From positions 62,001-126,000 of the forward strand of contig JAEUBA010000003.1 in assembly GCA_018257865.1 (NCBI GenBank): DNA of 64,000 bases, given 5' to 3'. Origin of the DNA: Stereocaulon alpinum. Taxonomy: Eukaryota; Ascomycota; Lecanoromycetes; Lecanorales; Stereocaulaceae. Below, piece by piece: positions 10,049-21,957 of this stretch. The position numbers were made by a program, and so were the translations under genes. Under the pieces are notes generated by a model. It had not been told where the DNA came from. It did not search any database and worked only from the letters and a program-made list of their open reading frames with translations. Each line of letters opens with the position of its first letter. The stretch's first letter is position 1.

Positions 10049-12423
10049 ATGGCTACGGCTACCATTTTTGATGCCCCTCCAGCCATTGAAGGTACAGCTC
10101 CCGGAACTCGCTCACCAGAAACCCGTATCCGTGGTCGAAAAGTGGAAGGAAAGTCCGAGGCAATTAGGAATGGACAACCAACCTTATCACCCAAGTCCGA
10201 TAATCCTGATCCTAAGCAAAGCTTACAACACATTCTAACCAACACCGACCCGCCACCAAAGCCGAAGACTCGACCTCAGGACCAAGTCACACCTAGCACA
10301 CCTTCCAAGCCCGATATTCCTTTGAAGAAGCCTATAATCTGGATCGATGGCGACACAGACAAAGTAGAGGATAAGGAAGACCAGGCCAGTGTACAGAACG
10401 ACTCCTACACCAGAGCAGCCGAGTTCAACCCTTCACACACAATGACAGTAGCCCATACTCGGCGCAATGCCAATGGTACAATAGGCTCTGTATACTCGGG
10501 GAACAAGATCCGACACCTGAAGAAAGATGACGGCATACCACTCTGGCGAAAGGATATTCAATTGGAGTTCTTACGTTGTGTCTTCAACGACGAGACGCCC
10601 GTCTTCACTAAGGCTTACGACGGTACCAAGGGGCACACCTTTGCCGATATCTACGTCGATGCAATGGCACGGAGTAGCAAGACGAGTAAGGTGTTGAAAG
10701 ATAAGTTGTTGGCTGATCGCGACGGTGCTATGCACATGGCAATGATTTGTCTGCTGGTCAATGTGGGCAGGATGAACACTACCCTCAACTGTAAGTACAT
10801 CTTGGTGATCTACGGTCGAATTTGTGCTGATTGTTCTGGACAGTCTTCCCCGAGATGCGCGCTCAACTACGCACATACCATTCGATACCCTCGCTCCAAG
10901 CCAGTAACGATCCCAGGGATTACAAACAGCTTCAGGATGCTCCTCGCCTCAAGTCCATTCTCAAAGGAGCTTCCGAAGACGCGAATCAGCCAAGTACCAT
11001 CGACAAAATCAAGTCGCTTCCTACTCCTCGTACCAACCCTGTCAATCTCATCTTTGTACTCTCGCAGTATGCACCAAAAATATCAGAGACTCACTTTCAA
11101 CCTCCGCGAGACTTCTTTGACCTTGTCATGCGGCCAACTTTGAGCAGTAAGAGCAGGGCTAGAGCCTTCTTGTGGCTCATCTGGTTCTACCTGGAAAGTG
11201 ATTTCTCTCCAGAAGACGCCAGGAAGAATCCGTTTGGAGAAGGTCAGCCTCCACAGGGCGAACAGGATGGCTTGCCGTTCAAAGTTCCTTCCTTTGACCA
11301 CCTTACTGAGGCGCAGGGGGATGCCGAGAACGTTGATACCCAGGAAGAGAAGGATTATGGAGAAATGAAGAGGCAGGAAAGAATACGTATACTACAAGAA
11401 GATGAGACAGTGGGACCTCCACTAAAGAAAGCTAAGAAGAGTGAGTTTGACTATCAAGCTCGATGCATCACCCTGAGATACACAAAATGTACACGAGCTA
11501 ACGGACGTTCAGATCCGACGACTGACGACCTTAATATTATTGCAATTTCAGACAACGATCCTACTCGCACACCTTCTCCATCTTCGGCTGTGCAATTGAA
11601 GCCAAAGTTCTTGGAATATGATGGACCACGAATGGACATGAATGGCAATCTCGAAGCAGGCGCCCCTTCCATGGGGCGGTTTGCCCCTCCCCTGCACCGA
11701 TCCGACTCGAATCCACGTTTGGTACTCAAGACTCGAACCGAAAACTTCCCGCATTCCTCTTCACCTGCCCCGCCTGGCTCTGGTCACCCAATACTGCATA
11801 GTAATGGCCTAGGCTCACGGCGCCAAAGACCAGAGACTTCACACCAGAAAGCCGTCAATATGAACAGAAAGATGCGTGTTGATCACATCCTACACAAACA
11901 GATAGGGCAGTACCACAATAGCGCCCGTATTGAGAAAAAGAGGACTAGCAGCTCGTTCGGGCTAATGGTGATGAACCGGGTCAAGGATCTGCCGGACATG
12001 TATGACACGGATGATGAAAACTCATGGGGCCCCGGAGGCTTGGTGCCTAATCCTCTTCCTCGGTTCGAGGATTATGGCGAAGAAGCCCTAGCGTATAAAA
12101 AAGCTATCGACAGAGCTGTCAGAAGACTTTATAGGGAAGAAAATGGGGGGTCACTGGGCGGATTGGCTAAGAGTTATCGGAAGGGAAAGAGAAGATCAAG
12201 GGTCTACGCTGATGATGAAGGTCGGTCCAGGAAGCGGCGTAAGGATGATGGTAGCCATGGTGTTGATGGAGAGAGGGATGAAGAGGCTCTGGATGATCTC
12301 GATCGTGATCTGCTAGGTGAAGGCAGGGACGATGATGACGAAATGGATGAGGATAGCCGCACGGATGAGAGTGAGGGAGAGGACGGGGACCTGACTGAAG
12401 ATGAGGTTATGAATGAGGTTTAG
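10049..12423 (+). CDS. IES1: INO80 chromatin-remodelling complex subunit Ies1
   Basis: Fungus-specific accessory subunit of the INO80 nucleosome-remodelling complex, nuclear. Exons are 10049-10790, 10844-11440 and 11513-12423, giving 749 residues. After a low-complexity N-terminus comes the conserved Ies1 block (about residues 150-330), with PLWRKDIQLEFL, TFADIYVDAMARSSKTSK, AMICLLVNVGRMNTTLNFF and DAPRLKSILKGA. The C-terminal half is basic and acidic in turn: RKGKRRSR and RKRRK runs look like nuclear signals and are followed by an Asp/Glu-rich tail. The second intron (11441-11512) is exactly 72 bases with no in-frame stop, so keeping it would insert 24 residues. The start ATG has a strong context (GACATGG). 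I am sure of the family, less of the exact start. Confidence 0.88.
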
Positions 12424-12999
12424 GTGTTCTGGCTGGCCGGCAATTGGCGTCTTTACGATATTCCCCAAAGAAAGGTACGGACCATGAGGCAAGGGTTTGC
12501 CATAATGGCTGGGAGTTATAGAGGACTATTGCAGATAACTTTTAGAGGCTTTAGCTTACGTTCAATACATAATGTAATTCAGTCCTTCATAGAAACCACA
12601 CACGTAGACATCCTGAAGATCTACGCTCTATGCAAGACTCGTTGTCCTTGGGGCTTGCCTCGGTCAGTGTTGGGGAAAAGTTCATGGCGCCCTAGAAGGG
12701 TCCCGGAACGCGGGACATCGAGGTGCCCCAGAAACCCCGAGACCCCCTACTCAGGGAGGTCAGGGACTAACCACGCTCCACGGGCTCGCTTAAAGGAACC
12801 AGACGCCCGGGAAAACATGGCCTTTTTTGTTGTAAGTTACTGTACGAGCTTGGCCACTCGGCTTCAAGAACCCTGGGTTGCGGACAACCTTCCTATCTAG
12901 AACGAGCTAACGCCTGCCTATTTGCATGTCTCGCATGTTTACTCTCACGCCACGGACATCTCCGCCTTTCTTGTTGCATTCCACCTGCATGTGGTGTCC
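12424..12999. other. Intergenic, IES1 3' flank and aminopeptidase promoter
   Basis: No gene seen. The stretch 12670-12800 is rich in C and G runs, with several CCCC/GGGG tracts of the kind found in stress- and carbon-responsive fungal promoters; binding is not shown. Confidence 0.45.
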
Positions 13000-15900
13000 A
13001 TGATTCGTACTACTCATTTAGCAAGCAGACTTGCAACTAGACTTACGAATCCTGCTGCCTTGAGAGCTACAGTCCGAGTACACAAAGCGCCTTCTCCAGT
13101 TTCTTGCACAACATCAAGATTCGTCTCTGGGATCAAATCAAGTACAATTTCCGAAAGAATTACTGTTCCCCTACACAGAACTGCAGTAAAGCAACAAGTC
13201 AGGCACTGTTCGCACCGAAGAGCCATGTGTAGAAAACAGACTGAAATTCCAGGCGGGAGCATAAATGTCGAGTCACATCGGGAGGTGCTCCCAACGAATG
13301 TCAAGCCCATGCACTATGACCTGACTCTGGAACCCGATTTTGATAAGTTTACATATGAGGGGAAAGTGGTGATTGAGTACGTATAGTGACGCCAATGGAG
13401 GTTGTCAGACTTTCTTGTTGTTGTTCATGCTACATCGAAGAAGCTATGGCTGATCTAGGTATTATATAGCCTCGATGTCATAGAAGATACGACTTCGATA
13501 TCCCTCAACACCCTCGAGGTCGAAATCGACTCCACGAAGATTTTAGCGGGTGGCAGTGAGATTACCTCGTCCCCCAAGCTCGCCTACAATGAAGACTCAC
13601 AGATGACGACCATATCATTCGACAAGTCGATACCTGCAGGCTCAAAAGCACAGCTTACACACACATTCACTGGCTCACTGAACGACAAGATGGCTGGGTT
13701 CTACAGATCGTCATACCAGGACAAGGAAGGGAACACAAAATACATCGCAAGCACGCAGATGGAGCCTACGGACGCTCGGAGGACATTCCCTTGTTTCGAC
13801 GAGCCAGCTTTGAAAGCTGAGTATACAATCACGCTTGTGGCAGATAAAGGTCTTACCTGTCTCAGTAATATGGATGTCGCATCGGAGAACGAAGTCGAAA
13901 CCAAGTTAGGAAAGAAGCAGGCTGTGACTTTCAACAAGACTCCGTTGATGTCGAGCTATCTACTAGCATTCATAGTGGGAGAACTCAACTACGTTGAGAC
14001 AAAGTCTTTCCGAGTACCCATCCGAGTCTACGCCACGCCTGACAAGGATATTGAGCATGGACGCTTCTCATTGGATCTGGCAGCGAAGACTCTCGAATTT
14101 TACGAGAAAGAGTTCGACAGCGAGTTCCCGCTACCGAAGATGGATATGGTAGCTGTCCCTGACTTCAGCGCTGGAGCTATGGAGAATTGGGGTCTTATTA
14201 CGTATCGAGTAGCTGATCTGCTTTTCGATGAAAAGGCCAGCGGCGCTTCCACTAGAGAGAGAGTTGCGGAAGTCGTACAGCATGAGCTGGCTCATCAATG
14301 GTTTGGCAACCTTGTCACTATGGACTTCTGGGACGGGTTATGGCTGAATGAGGGGTTTGCAACGTGGATGTCTTGGTATTCGTGCAATAAATTCTACCCC
14401 GAATGGAAGATATGGCAGAGCTTCGTCGTTGGCGATTTACAGAACGCACTATCTCTGGACTCGTTACGGAGCAGCCATCCTATCGAAGTGCCGGTCAAGC
14501 GTGCGGATGAGGTCAACCAAATCTTCGACGCAATCTCGTACTCGAAAGGATCTTGCGTTCTTCGGATGATATCTAGATACCTCGGCGAGCAGACCTTCTT
14601 AGAAGGGATTCGGCGGTACCTCAAGAAGCATGCCTACGGGAACACGAAGACTGAAGATCTTTGGGCTGCCTTGAGTGACGCAAGCGGTAAGCCCGTGGAG
14701 AAGATCATGGATGTCTGGACCAAATATGTTGGATATCCAGTCATAACGGTAACAGAGAACGAGGGCTCTAACACCATTCATGTCAAGCAAAATCGATTTC
14801 TACGGACCGGGGATGTGAAGCCTGAAGAGGACAAAACCCTGTACCCTGTCTTCTTGGGTCTCCGGACTAAGGACGGCGTCAATGAAGACATCACACTTTC
14901 GAGTCGTGAAGCTGACTTCGAGATCCCGAGTAAAGACTTCTTTAAGCTCAATGCTGATCATTCGGGTACTTACCGCACCTCATACATGCCCGCCCGCCTC
15001 GAAAAGCTTGGCAAAGCAGCGAACGATGGCCTTCTCAGTGTCGAAGACCGTGCAGGCATGATCGCTGATGCAGGTGCCCTAGCATCGTCGGGTTATCAAA
15101 AAACATCTGGCATTCTTTCTCTCCTCAAATCTTTCGATGGTGAATCAGAATTTGTTGTCTGGGATGAACTTCTCACCCGCATATCCGCAATCCGCTCCGC
15201 CTGGGTCTTTGAAGACCAGGAGACGAAGGACGCTTTGAAGGCTTTCCAGCGCACACTGGTCAGCCCTAAGGCCCATGAAAAAGGCTGGACCTTTGGCGAG
15301 AACGAAGACCACATTCAAGCTCAATTCAAGGCTCTACTCTTCGGCAGTGCAGGTCTCTCGGGGGATGAAAAGATTGTCAAGGCCGCTCAAGACATGTTCA
15401 AGAACTTCGCAGCCGGCAATAAGAAAGCCATCCACCCCAATATTCGTGGCAGCGTCTACGCCATAGCGCTCCAAAACGGCGGCGACGCCGAATACGACGT
15501 CCTCCTCAACGAGTACAAGACTGCCAAGGACGCCGACGAACGAAACACAGCCTTACGCTCACTCGGCCGTGCAAAGGGCGAGAAGCTCATCAAGCGTACT
15601 CTAGCGCTACCATTGAGCGATGATGTCAAGGGCCAGGATATCTATATGCCCATCGCCGGACTGAGGAGTGAGAGAGAGGGCATTGAAGCCTTGTGGCAGT
15701 ATCTGAAGACAAACTGGGATGCGCTGAATAAGAAGTGTCCGGCTAGTTTGGGCATGTTGAGCACTATTGTGCAGATATGCACTGCTGGTTTCGTAAGCGA
15801 AGAGCAATTAAAGGAGATGAGGGATTGGTTTAAGGAGAGGAGCACCAAGGTATGACATCTATTTCCCTAAAATTGATCCTTAAAAGGCATAAACTAACAA

Positions 15901-16046
15901 TCCGTTCCCAGGGCTTCGATCGCGCTTTGGAGCAAAGCTCAGACTCTATTCGTGCCAAGGCAGGTTGGCTGAAGAGGGATAGGGGCGATGTAGAGGGGTG
16001 GCTGGCAGAGAATGGATATCTGGCTAAGGTTTCAGGGAAATTGTAG
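13000..16046 (+). CDS. M1-family zinc aminopeptidase (Ape2/Aap1 type)
   Basis: Zinc metallopeptidase that removes N-terminal residues from peptides, of the yeast Aap1/Ape2 kind. Exons are 13000-13376, 13470-15849 and 15912-16046, 963 residues. The exopeptidase motif GAMEN is at 14173-14187, HELAH at 14281-14295, and the third zinc ligand Glu lies in NEGFATW at 14347. The C-terminal half is the helical ERAP1-like domain. The first 75 residues are rich in Arg, Ser and Thr with almost no acidic residues, as in a mitochondrial presequence. A second in-frame ATG at 13225 (GCCATGT) would start a shorter cytosolic form directly before the conserved core. The first intron ends GCTGATCT...ATAG, a good branch site and acceptor. 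Ape2 versus Aap1 orthology is not decided. Confidence 0.92.
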
Positions 16047-16216
16047 AAAGTTGCTGGTGATTTGCAAGAGATGGTTGGAATGCTGCTTTCGGCTCGGATA
16101 GTTTCCTATCTTTAAGCATAGCTAGCGAGCTCATCGCAACAAAAAAGTTCCCTAACAATAGATATTGAACTTGGAATTCCATCACCCTTCACTGGCCCCG
16201 AAATCTTCAACTTTAT

Positions 16217-16249
<33 letters not shown>

Positions 16250-17398
16250 CAAAAGCCTATCGATAGCTAGGACAAGACTCACAACTAACCTCCCATCTAT
16301 CACAAGCCAACACACTCCGCACTCTCACCAACCCACATCCCAACCTACATGCCCAAATCAAAACACAGCCATCAATCCGTGATAACCCCCATTCCCCATC
16401 CTCCTGCCCTCCTACCCTGACCCAACCCAACCCAATAAATCCCATCCCAACTCACCCGTCCTCGCCACTCCAGCAACATCCCTACCAAAGCCCCGCCGCT
16501 CCAACCCAACTACGATACGATTCGAAAACTCGCTCGCTACTCGTAGAAGCAAGTCGCGATAGTCCCGCCGCATCGGTGATCGCTCTGGCAGTGTGTTCAA
16601 TAGTTGTAGGTAGTGGGCCGAAGCTGGGGCTGGGGACTGGGGGCTGAGTATGAGGTGTAGTGTAGATAGATAAGAATGAGACTTGCTAAGGATTAAAGAG
16701 GTGAAAGGACATGGTGATTAAAGGGGTTGAGAAGGGGGGAGAGGAGAGGGTTTGCGTTTGTGAGGATAGACGGGGATGAGGTGGAGAGAATGAATGGTCT
16801 TGGTAAAGTGTTGGGCGAAGAGCGCGCAGCCTGATCGATGCAGCCTCGTGCTAACATCCACGCGGGTAACGACAGTTGAAAGCAGCAGTCTACCTAACGG
16901 CAAGTGGACAACCATTCTGAATTTCAAATGAATATAAATTCAATTGACAGGTCTTGGGGTATCTAAATACAATTTCCGCAGTCCCCAACGACCCTGCCAA
17001 AAATGTGAAAAATCACACAGAAAGATAATCATCATGCCCAATCTGCGCCTTCCATTTGTTCCAGGCGCCTTGTTCTCCATGCATGGTAGCCCAGATCTCC
17101 AATGCTTTGGGCGTGATGAATGATGAAAGACTCGTAATTCGTATAGCTAGATAGGACAGATTGAATGGTTAGTGTGGGTTAGTATAGTAGTCCGTTCGCT
17201 GGAAATGCCGGAAACTCCTATATGAAATGGAACAAACGCCGCGCCGGTATTATTACGGTACCCGTGATAATGATGTGAAGGAGGGAAAGGGCCAGCTCCT
17301 ATGCGTCTTATGCGCGCTGATAAATGGACCGTGGTCAAGCTTCTATTATAGTCCTCAAAATGAATGGAAAATTGGGTCTAATGATCGAATGTGAGAGG
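16047..17398. other. Convergent intergenic region between aminopeptidase and ATG1, with a doubtful small ORF
   Basis: About 1.35 kb between convergent genes. It contains an (ATCA)8 microsatellite and a C-rich stretch at 16290-16460. On the minus strand, 16574-16515 reads MRRDYRDLLLRVASEFSNRI, which looks protein-like but which I could not join into a convincing gene. A shorter minus-strand open frame at 16718-16927 has no recognisable similarity. The rest is plain flank. Confidence 0.45.
16217..16249 (+). repeat. (ATCA)8 tetranucleotide microsatellite
   Basis: Eight perfect tandem ATCA units plus one base, lying between the aminopeptidase stop and the C-rich stretch. Likely length-variable between strains. 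Confidence 0.95.
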
Positions 17399-20300
17399 CT
17401 ACCGGGGTGGCGTAGTTGCTACGGCAGGCGTTGTAGTTCTGGTAGCTGCGACTGGGGACTTTGAAAGCGGTGATGGAGGCTTGTTCGAAGAGCTGTTCCG
17501 CTTCGCAATGATTTGCATCTTCTTTCGAAGAGCTGTCAGGCGCGACCGGATACTTTGGACGACTACAATGCCTTGTTAGCAAAATGGGAAAAGGGGTCTA
17601 GGAACGAAAGAACTGACATTTGAGGACGACTTTTCTATCCTCCGCCTCCACACCGTTCACAGAATCCTCTTCGGACTTTGAGCCTTTACCCTCCTTGTCT
17701 TTCGTAGTTGACTTCTTGGGAGACGGCTCATCGTCGTCCTCAAGAACAGCCTCCAGCAATCGTATTGCTGTAATATAAGCCATTTCACAGCCTGGTAAAT
17801 CGTCTCCCACTAATTCATTGACCGCGGCGGTCTTGCTCATCTCTAGCGCACGGTCGTACATAAGCTTCTCCGCGGTCACACCAGAGGTCACTACAACATT
17901 CTCCGAGGACGTGCCCATTCCCGTGGAGCCTGATGAGGAGATGTGGTTACTAGGATGGCCCGGGTGTTCTGGGGGTAGCTGCTTCTGAGCTTCGATCAGC
18001 TTCAATCGCATATATTCCGCCTTTCCCAGGACGTCATTGAAGCGATCTCGAACCCATTGCACAACACCATTGACCCGGTTGCCGACAGCTGCAGTGTTGG
18101 CGGAGGCTGGGTGCGATCGCGGAGATGCTGATTCATCCACAATTTCACCTCTGTTTTTCCGTGCCCACCAGGTTCCTGCAATGTCCATGGATCTAGCGAG
18201 TAGCGACAAAGCCTTGACGTAGAGCACTAGGGCCTCTTCCGAGAGTGTAACGATCGCGTCAATCGTCAGACCATCATCCTCAGTGTTGCTTTGATCGCCT
18301 TCGCTTCCTTCAGGAAGTCGAAGACCTAGTCCCTGGTGCGTTGAAGGCGGTAGTGGCGTCAGCTGCTTGTACTTGACTTCGGCAAAGCCATAGACAACAT
18401 CGCTTCTATGGGCCGATTCTTCTATCATGTAAACGGCTTTGGAGTCTTCGTCTAAGGGAGCCTGTGCTTTAGATCCATCCTCGATGGTAAGGGGATTGCC
18501 TTGATTGATGGGGTATGCCGGAAAGGGGCTGTACGAAGGAGGGGATAGGCCCATACGCGCCATGCTTAAGGGTGGAGAAAAACCCATACTGAACAGCCTG
18601 CCACTAGCTTTATGTATTGCTTTCGAGATCGCCGACGTCGCAGACGTTTGCTCCCGCAACCTCCTTTCGTATGAATTCTGGCGATTGTGAACCTGGTCGG
18701 GCCTTTTCCCTGTGGCAAGTTGCATTGCTCGCGAAGGGGTGACTTGAGCTCCTGTGGTTGATGTTGGAGCTCCTTGGGTAGTCGCTCGTCGGACCATAGC
18801 ACCATGGCTTGTGTCCTGACTCGTACTATGAATTCTGGGACTTGCAGCAAGCTCGTCAGCGAAAGCATTAACCTGCACAGCCTGTTTGTCAACGAGGACA
18901 TAGTCCCGCTCGAATGCTATGTCTTGGGCAGCGCGTTCTCGGGCCTCTCTGGCTTCTCGTGAGGTGATGTTATCTCTTCTTTGAGAAGTCTGCTCCCGTT
19001 GTTGATTCCTTTCTTGAGCATCAGAAGAATTTGGGGAACCTGATGTCTTGCTCGGTTGCCTCTGTATAGCTCCTGTAGCGGCAGCCCTCGGACTTGGAGT
19101 ATGGAGATCCTGTCGCGATGGGGCAGTGGCATGTGATACCATACTCGGTCGCCGAGCCTGGGTAGCAGGCTCTTTCGGAGTGTCATGTCCATAAGAACTT
19201 TCATTGCTGTGCCTCTTCTCCCGTAAGTCACCCGTTGCTGTACGAGGCGGCGTGCCTGTCGAGCGGCGTTGCAGAGGAGCCTCAGCCCTAAGGGCAGCAG
19301 TTTTGGGGCTGCCTGAAACCAGTCTTCGCGGTGACTGCGATAGGATACCTGCAGCATCGACTTTGGAGGGTGCTGGCGCAGAACCCTCTGCCAGTAGTCT
19401 CTCTGAAATTGGTCCTTTCCCTTTCCCTGCTGAGTCCGGCTCTGTCTTCGGAAGCTGGGCTGGTCGGTCCTCCTCCGCCAAACCCGGTATCTCATCCTTG
19501 ACTACAGTGTTATTAAAGAAGTCCGCAAACCCCATTCTCTCCACTGGTTGTCGTGCTAGCAGGCCCCGGATCAGCTTTTTCATCGAATCGCTCAAATACA
19601 CCTCTTCTGGGAATCTTATTTTGTCTTCCCCGCGCTCGATCCTTCGCAACAGCTCTACGTGATTGTTGGCTCTAAATGGTGGCTTGCCAACCATCATCTC
19701 GTAGAGCACAGTGCCAACAGACCAAAGATCTGCCTTTGCATCATATTTCTCATATCTAAGAATCTCAGGGGCCATATACAAGGGTGATCCGCATAGAGTC
19801 TCCGCCAGCGATGTGTTGGGTAAAGACCGAGCGAACCCAAAGTCTGCAATCTTGAGAGTAGGTAACGATTCAACGCCGACGATTGGGGTGAGAGACTTGT
19901 CATGTGCAGCATAAGGAACCGCTTCCGGTTTCGCTTTGGCATAGTATAGCGGTGAGGGATCGAGAAGGAGGTTTTGGGGCTTCACGTCACGGTGGATGAA
20001 GTTCCTAGCCCGAAGAAACTCCAGAGCGCTTGCCAATTGCTTCAGAAAGTGTCGGACGATGACCTCATTGAGACCACCAGCCGCCGGATTCGGGTACTTC
20101 CTTATCATGTCGGCCGTTGTGTCATGTCGATGGAGAGTGTCACGTTTCTTGATGAAGTAGGACAGGTCTCCAAGCTCGCAGAACTCCATGATAAGGTGAA
20201 TATGGGCGGAGTCTTCTTTACAATCGATGAGCGCAACGATGTGTGGATGATGAAGGGTTTTCAAGATGTGGATTTCGGAATATAGGTTCTCTTTCAGCTT

Positions 20301-20650
20301 CCTGTTGAGCTTGTGTAGATCGACGGACTTGATAGCGACGTAGCCAGGTTTCTTCTGCATTGGAGAATAGCTGTTAGCATTGCCTTGATGGTCATCTTGA
20401 TGATTGCTACGTGTTTGCAGTAATACAACTATGTGGATCTGAAACAATGAAGGGATACGGAGCTGGCGTGCAACGGCGAGGTGCCGGAATGTATCAACCG
20501 GCTACTTACAGACATGGAAGCTTTGTAGACAGTAGCAAAGCTGCCCCGGCCAATCTCCTCCTGTCTTCTGTAGCTTCCGACGGCCATTTCTTGTTGCGTA
20601 GAATCCCGAGTCCGCCTCGATGTCGAGGATGTCGATGGCTTGGACGCCAT
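17399..20650 (-). CDS. ATG1: Autophagy-initiating serine/threonine kinase Atg1
   Basis: Kinase that starts autophagosome formation with Atg13 and Atg17. Reading from the minus strand, exons are 20650-20510, 20354-17618 and 17562-17399; 1013 residues. The kinase domain covers about residues 25-340: glycine loop IGRGSFATVYK, catalytic Lys in VAIK (53-56), HRDVKPQNLLL (about 168), DFGFARS (218-220) and a LCGSPLYMAPE activation segment. A long Ser/Pro/Arg-rich linker follows. It contains DYVLVDK, which sits where yeast Atg1 has its Atg8-binding YVVV motif. The C-terminal part has the paired helical (MIT-like) Atg13-binding region. The last small exon supplies the RSRLTALRKKM helix and the true stop; an unspliced reading would end early at QFFRS. 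The 155-base first intron lies inside the kinase domain. Confidence 0.95.
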
Positions 20651-21957
20651 CGTGACTGGTCACAGGCGTGGGGGTCTGCTCCTCGGCGCACCTGATCTGA
20701 TGCCAGCTTCCGCCTGGGAGGAGGCTTCACCACTGCAGGTGAGGGTAAAGTGTAGCTGTCAAGCAATTATGCATTGGCACGTATCGGAGTTGATGAACGA
20801 TGAGGTTGAGGTTGAGCGTTGAGCGTTGGTAATGTCAGATGCAAGCTTGCCGATCATCGCAAGGGGAAAGGCTGTCCAACCATGGCGCTGATTGGCTCGA
20901 TTGGCGGTTGGGTTGCTGCAGGGGCGCTGTTTACTCTGAGAGGTCCGACAGGGTGTTGCACCGCGGGGTTTGACAGCGTATAGTAGTAAACAGGGCGTGA
21001 CTAGAGTCAGGCGACAGATGACTCGACGCGGGATGGCTAGAATGGATTAGGTTGATTAGGTAACAAATGGCTGACGAGTTGCAGGGAGAAGAAGTAGGAT
21101 TAGGAAAAGATAAGGAGGTAATACCATAGGGAGTAGATGTTAATCAGGACAAGCGCCGAGTAGCATGGCGAGGGTAGTAGAGGTGTGTGTTGCTCTGAAG
21201 GGAGTTGGTTGCTGGAGAGGGTCTGGAAGCCGTTGCTCGGTCACACTAGTTCTTGGCGCCTCTTTATTCTAAGCGATAACGCGATAAGGATGGCTACCAA
21301 CGTCACTAAGGTACTCCGTACAATGGCGACAAAAGGCGTCAAAGGGTCGGATGAGGGACGAGAACAAAATAATGTCAATGCTCAATCAAATGCCACGGAC
21401 TCTCAATTCAGATATAGATTTGCGTCGGATAGAGCGGCCTGAGACTAATTGAGCATATGATTGCAGCCTATGTCAAGTAGCGGGGTCTTGCATACAAAGG
21501 GGTCGGAAGATCAATTCGTCTTTGTTCAACCTTGACAAAGACCCTGCCCTGTTCAAACTTTACACATATGTATGTTGTACCTTAGGTGTCACCAGTACTG
21601 CTACGACCGGGTACACCCCCACGATGACTTTGCGGAGAAGGCTTCCTTGGCGCCATCAAGCTTTTTCCATGCCGTCAGGCTGCTACAATCAGCCTCGGAC
21701 GCCTGGCCAAGAGGCCGCAACAGCATGCGTTGGGTAAGAGCTGATAATGGCACCTTTTTAGCCTCCATGAGGTTCACTGCCTGATGCAATAGTATACTCA
21801 ATCACCCAATCACAAGTACCCTTCTAATCTGAGACGAAGATGATGTGATCCTTTGGTGATGAAAAAGTACTCCAGCAGAAGCAGCCTGCTGGACCCTGAG
21901 CAGGCAACTCTATACCTTGACCCCAACGCCTATCGCTAAATCGAGCACAAAAGCCAA
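20651..21957. other. ATG1 promoter and SEC59 3' flank
   Basis: About 1.3 kb between two minus-strand genes. It includes the ATG1 promoter (20651 onward). Short open frames at 21185-21442 and 21522-21801 on either strand have no recognisable similarity. No RNA gene or repeat seen. Confidence 0.5.

Noticed and set aside
18566..19495. Open frames on both strands inside ATG1
   Set aside because: Shadows of the Ser/Pro/Arg-rich linker of Atg1.
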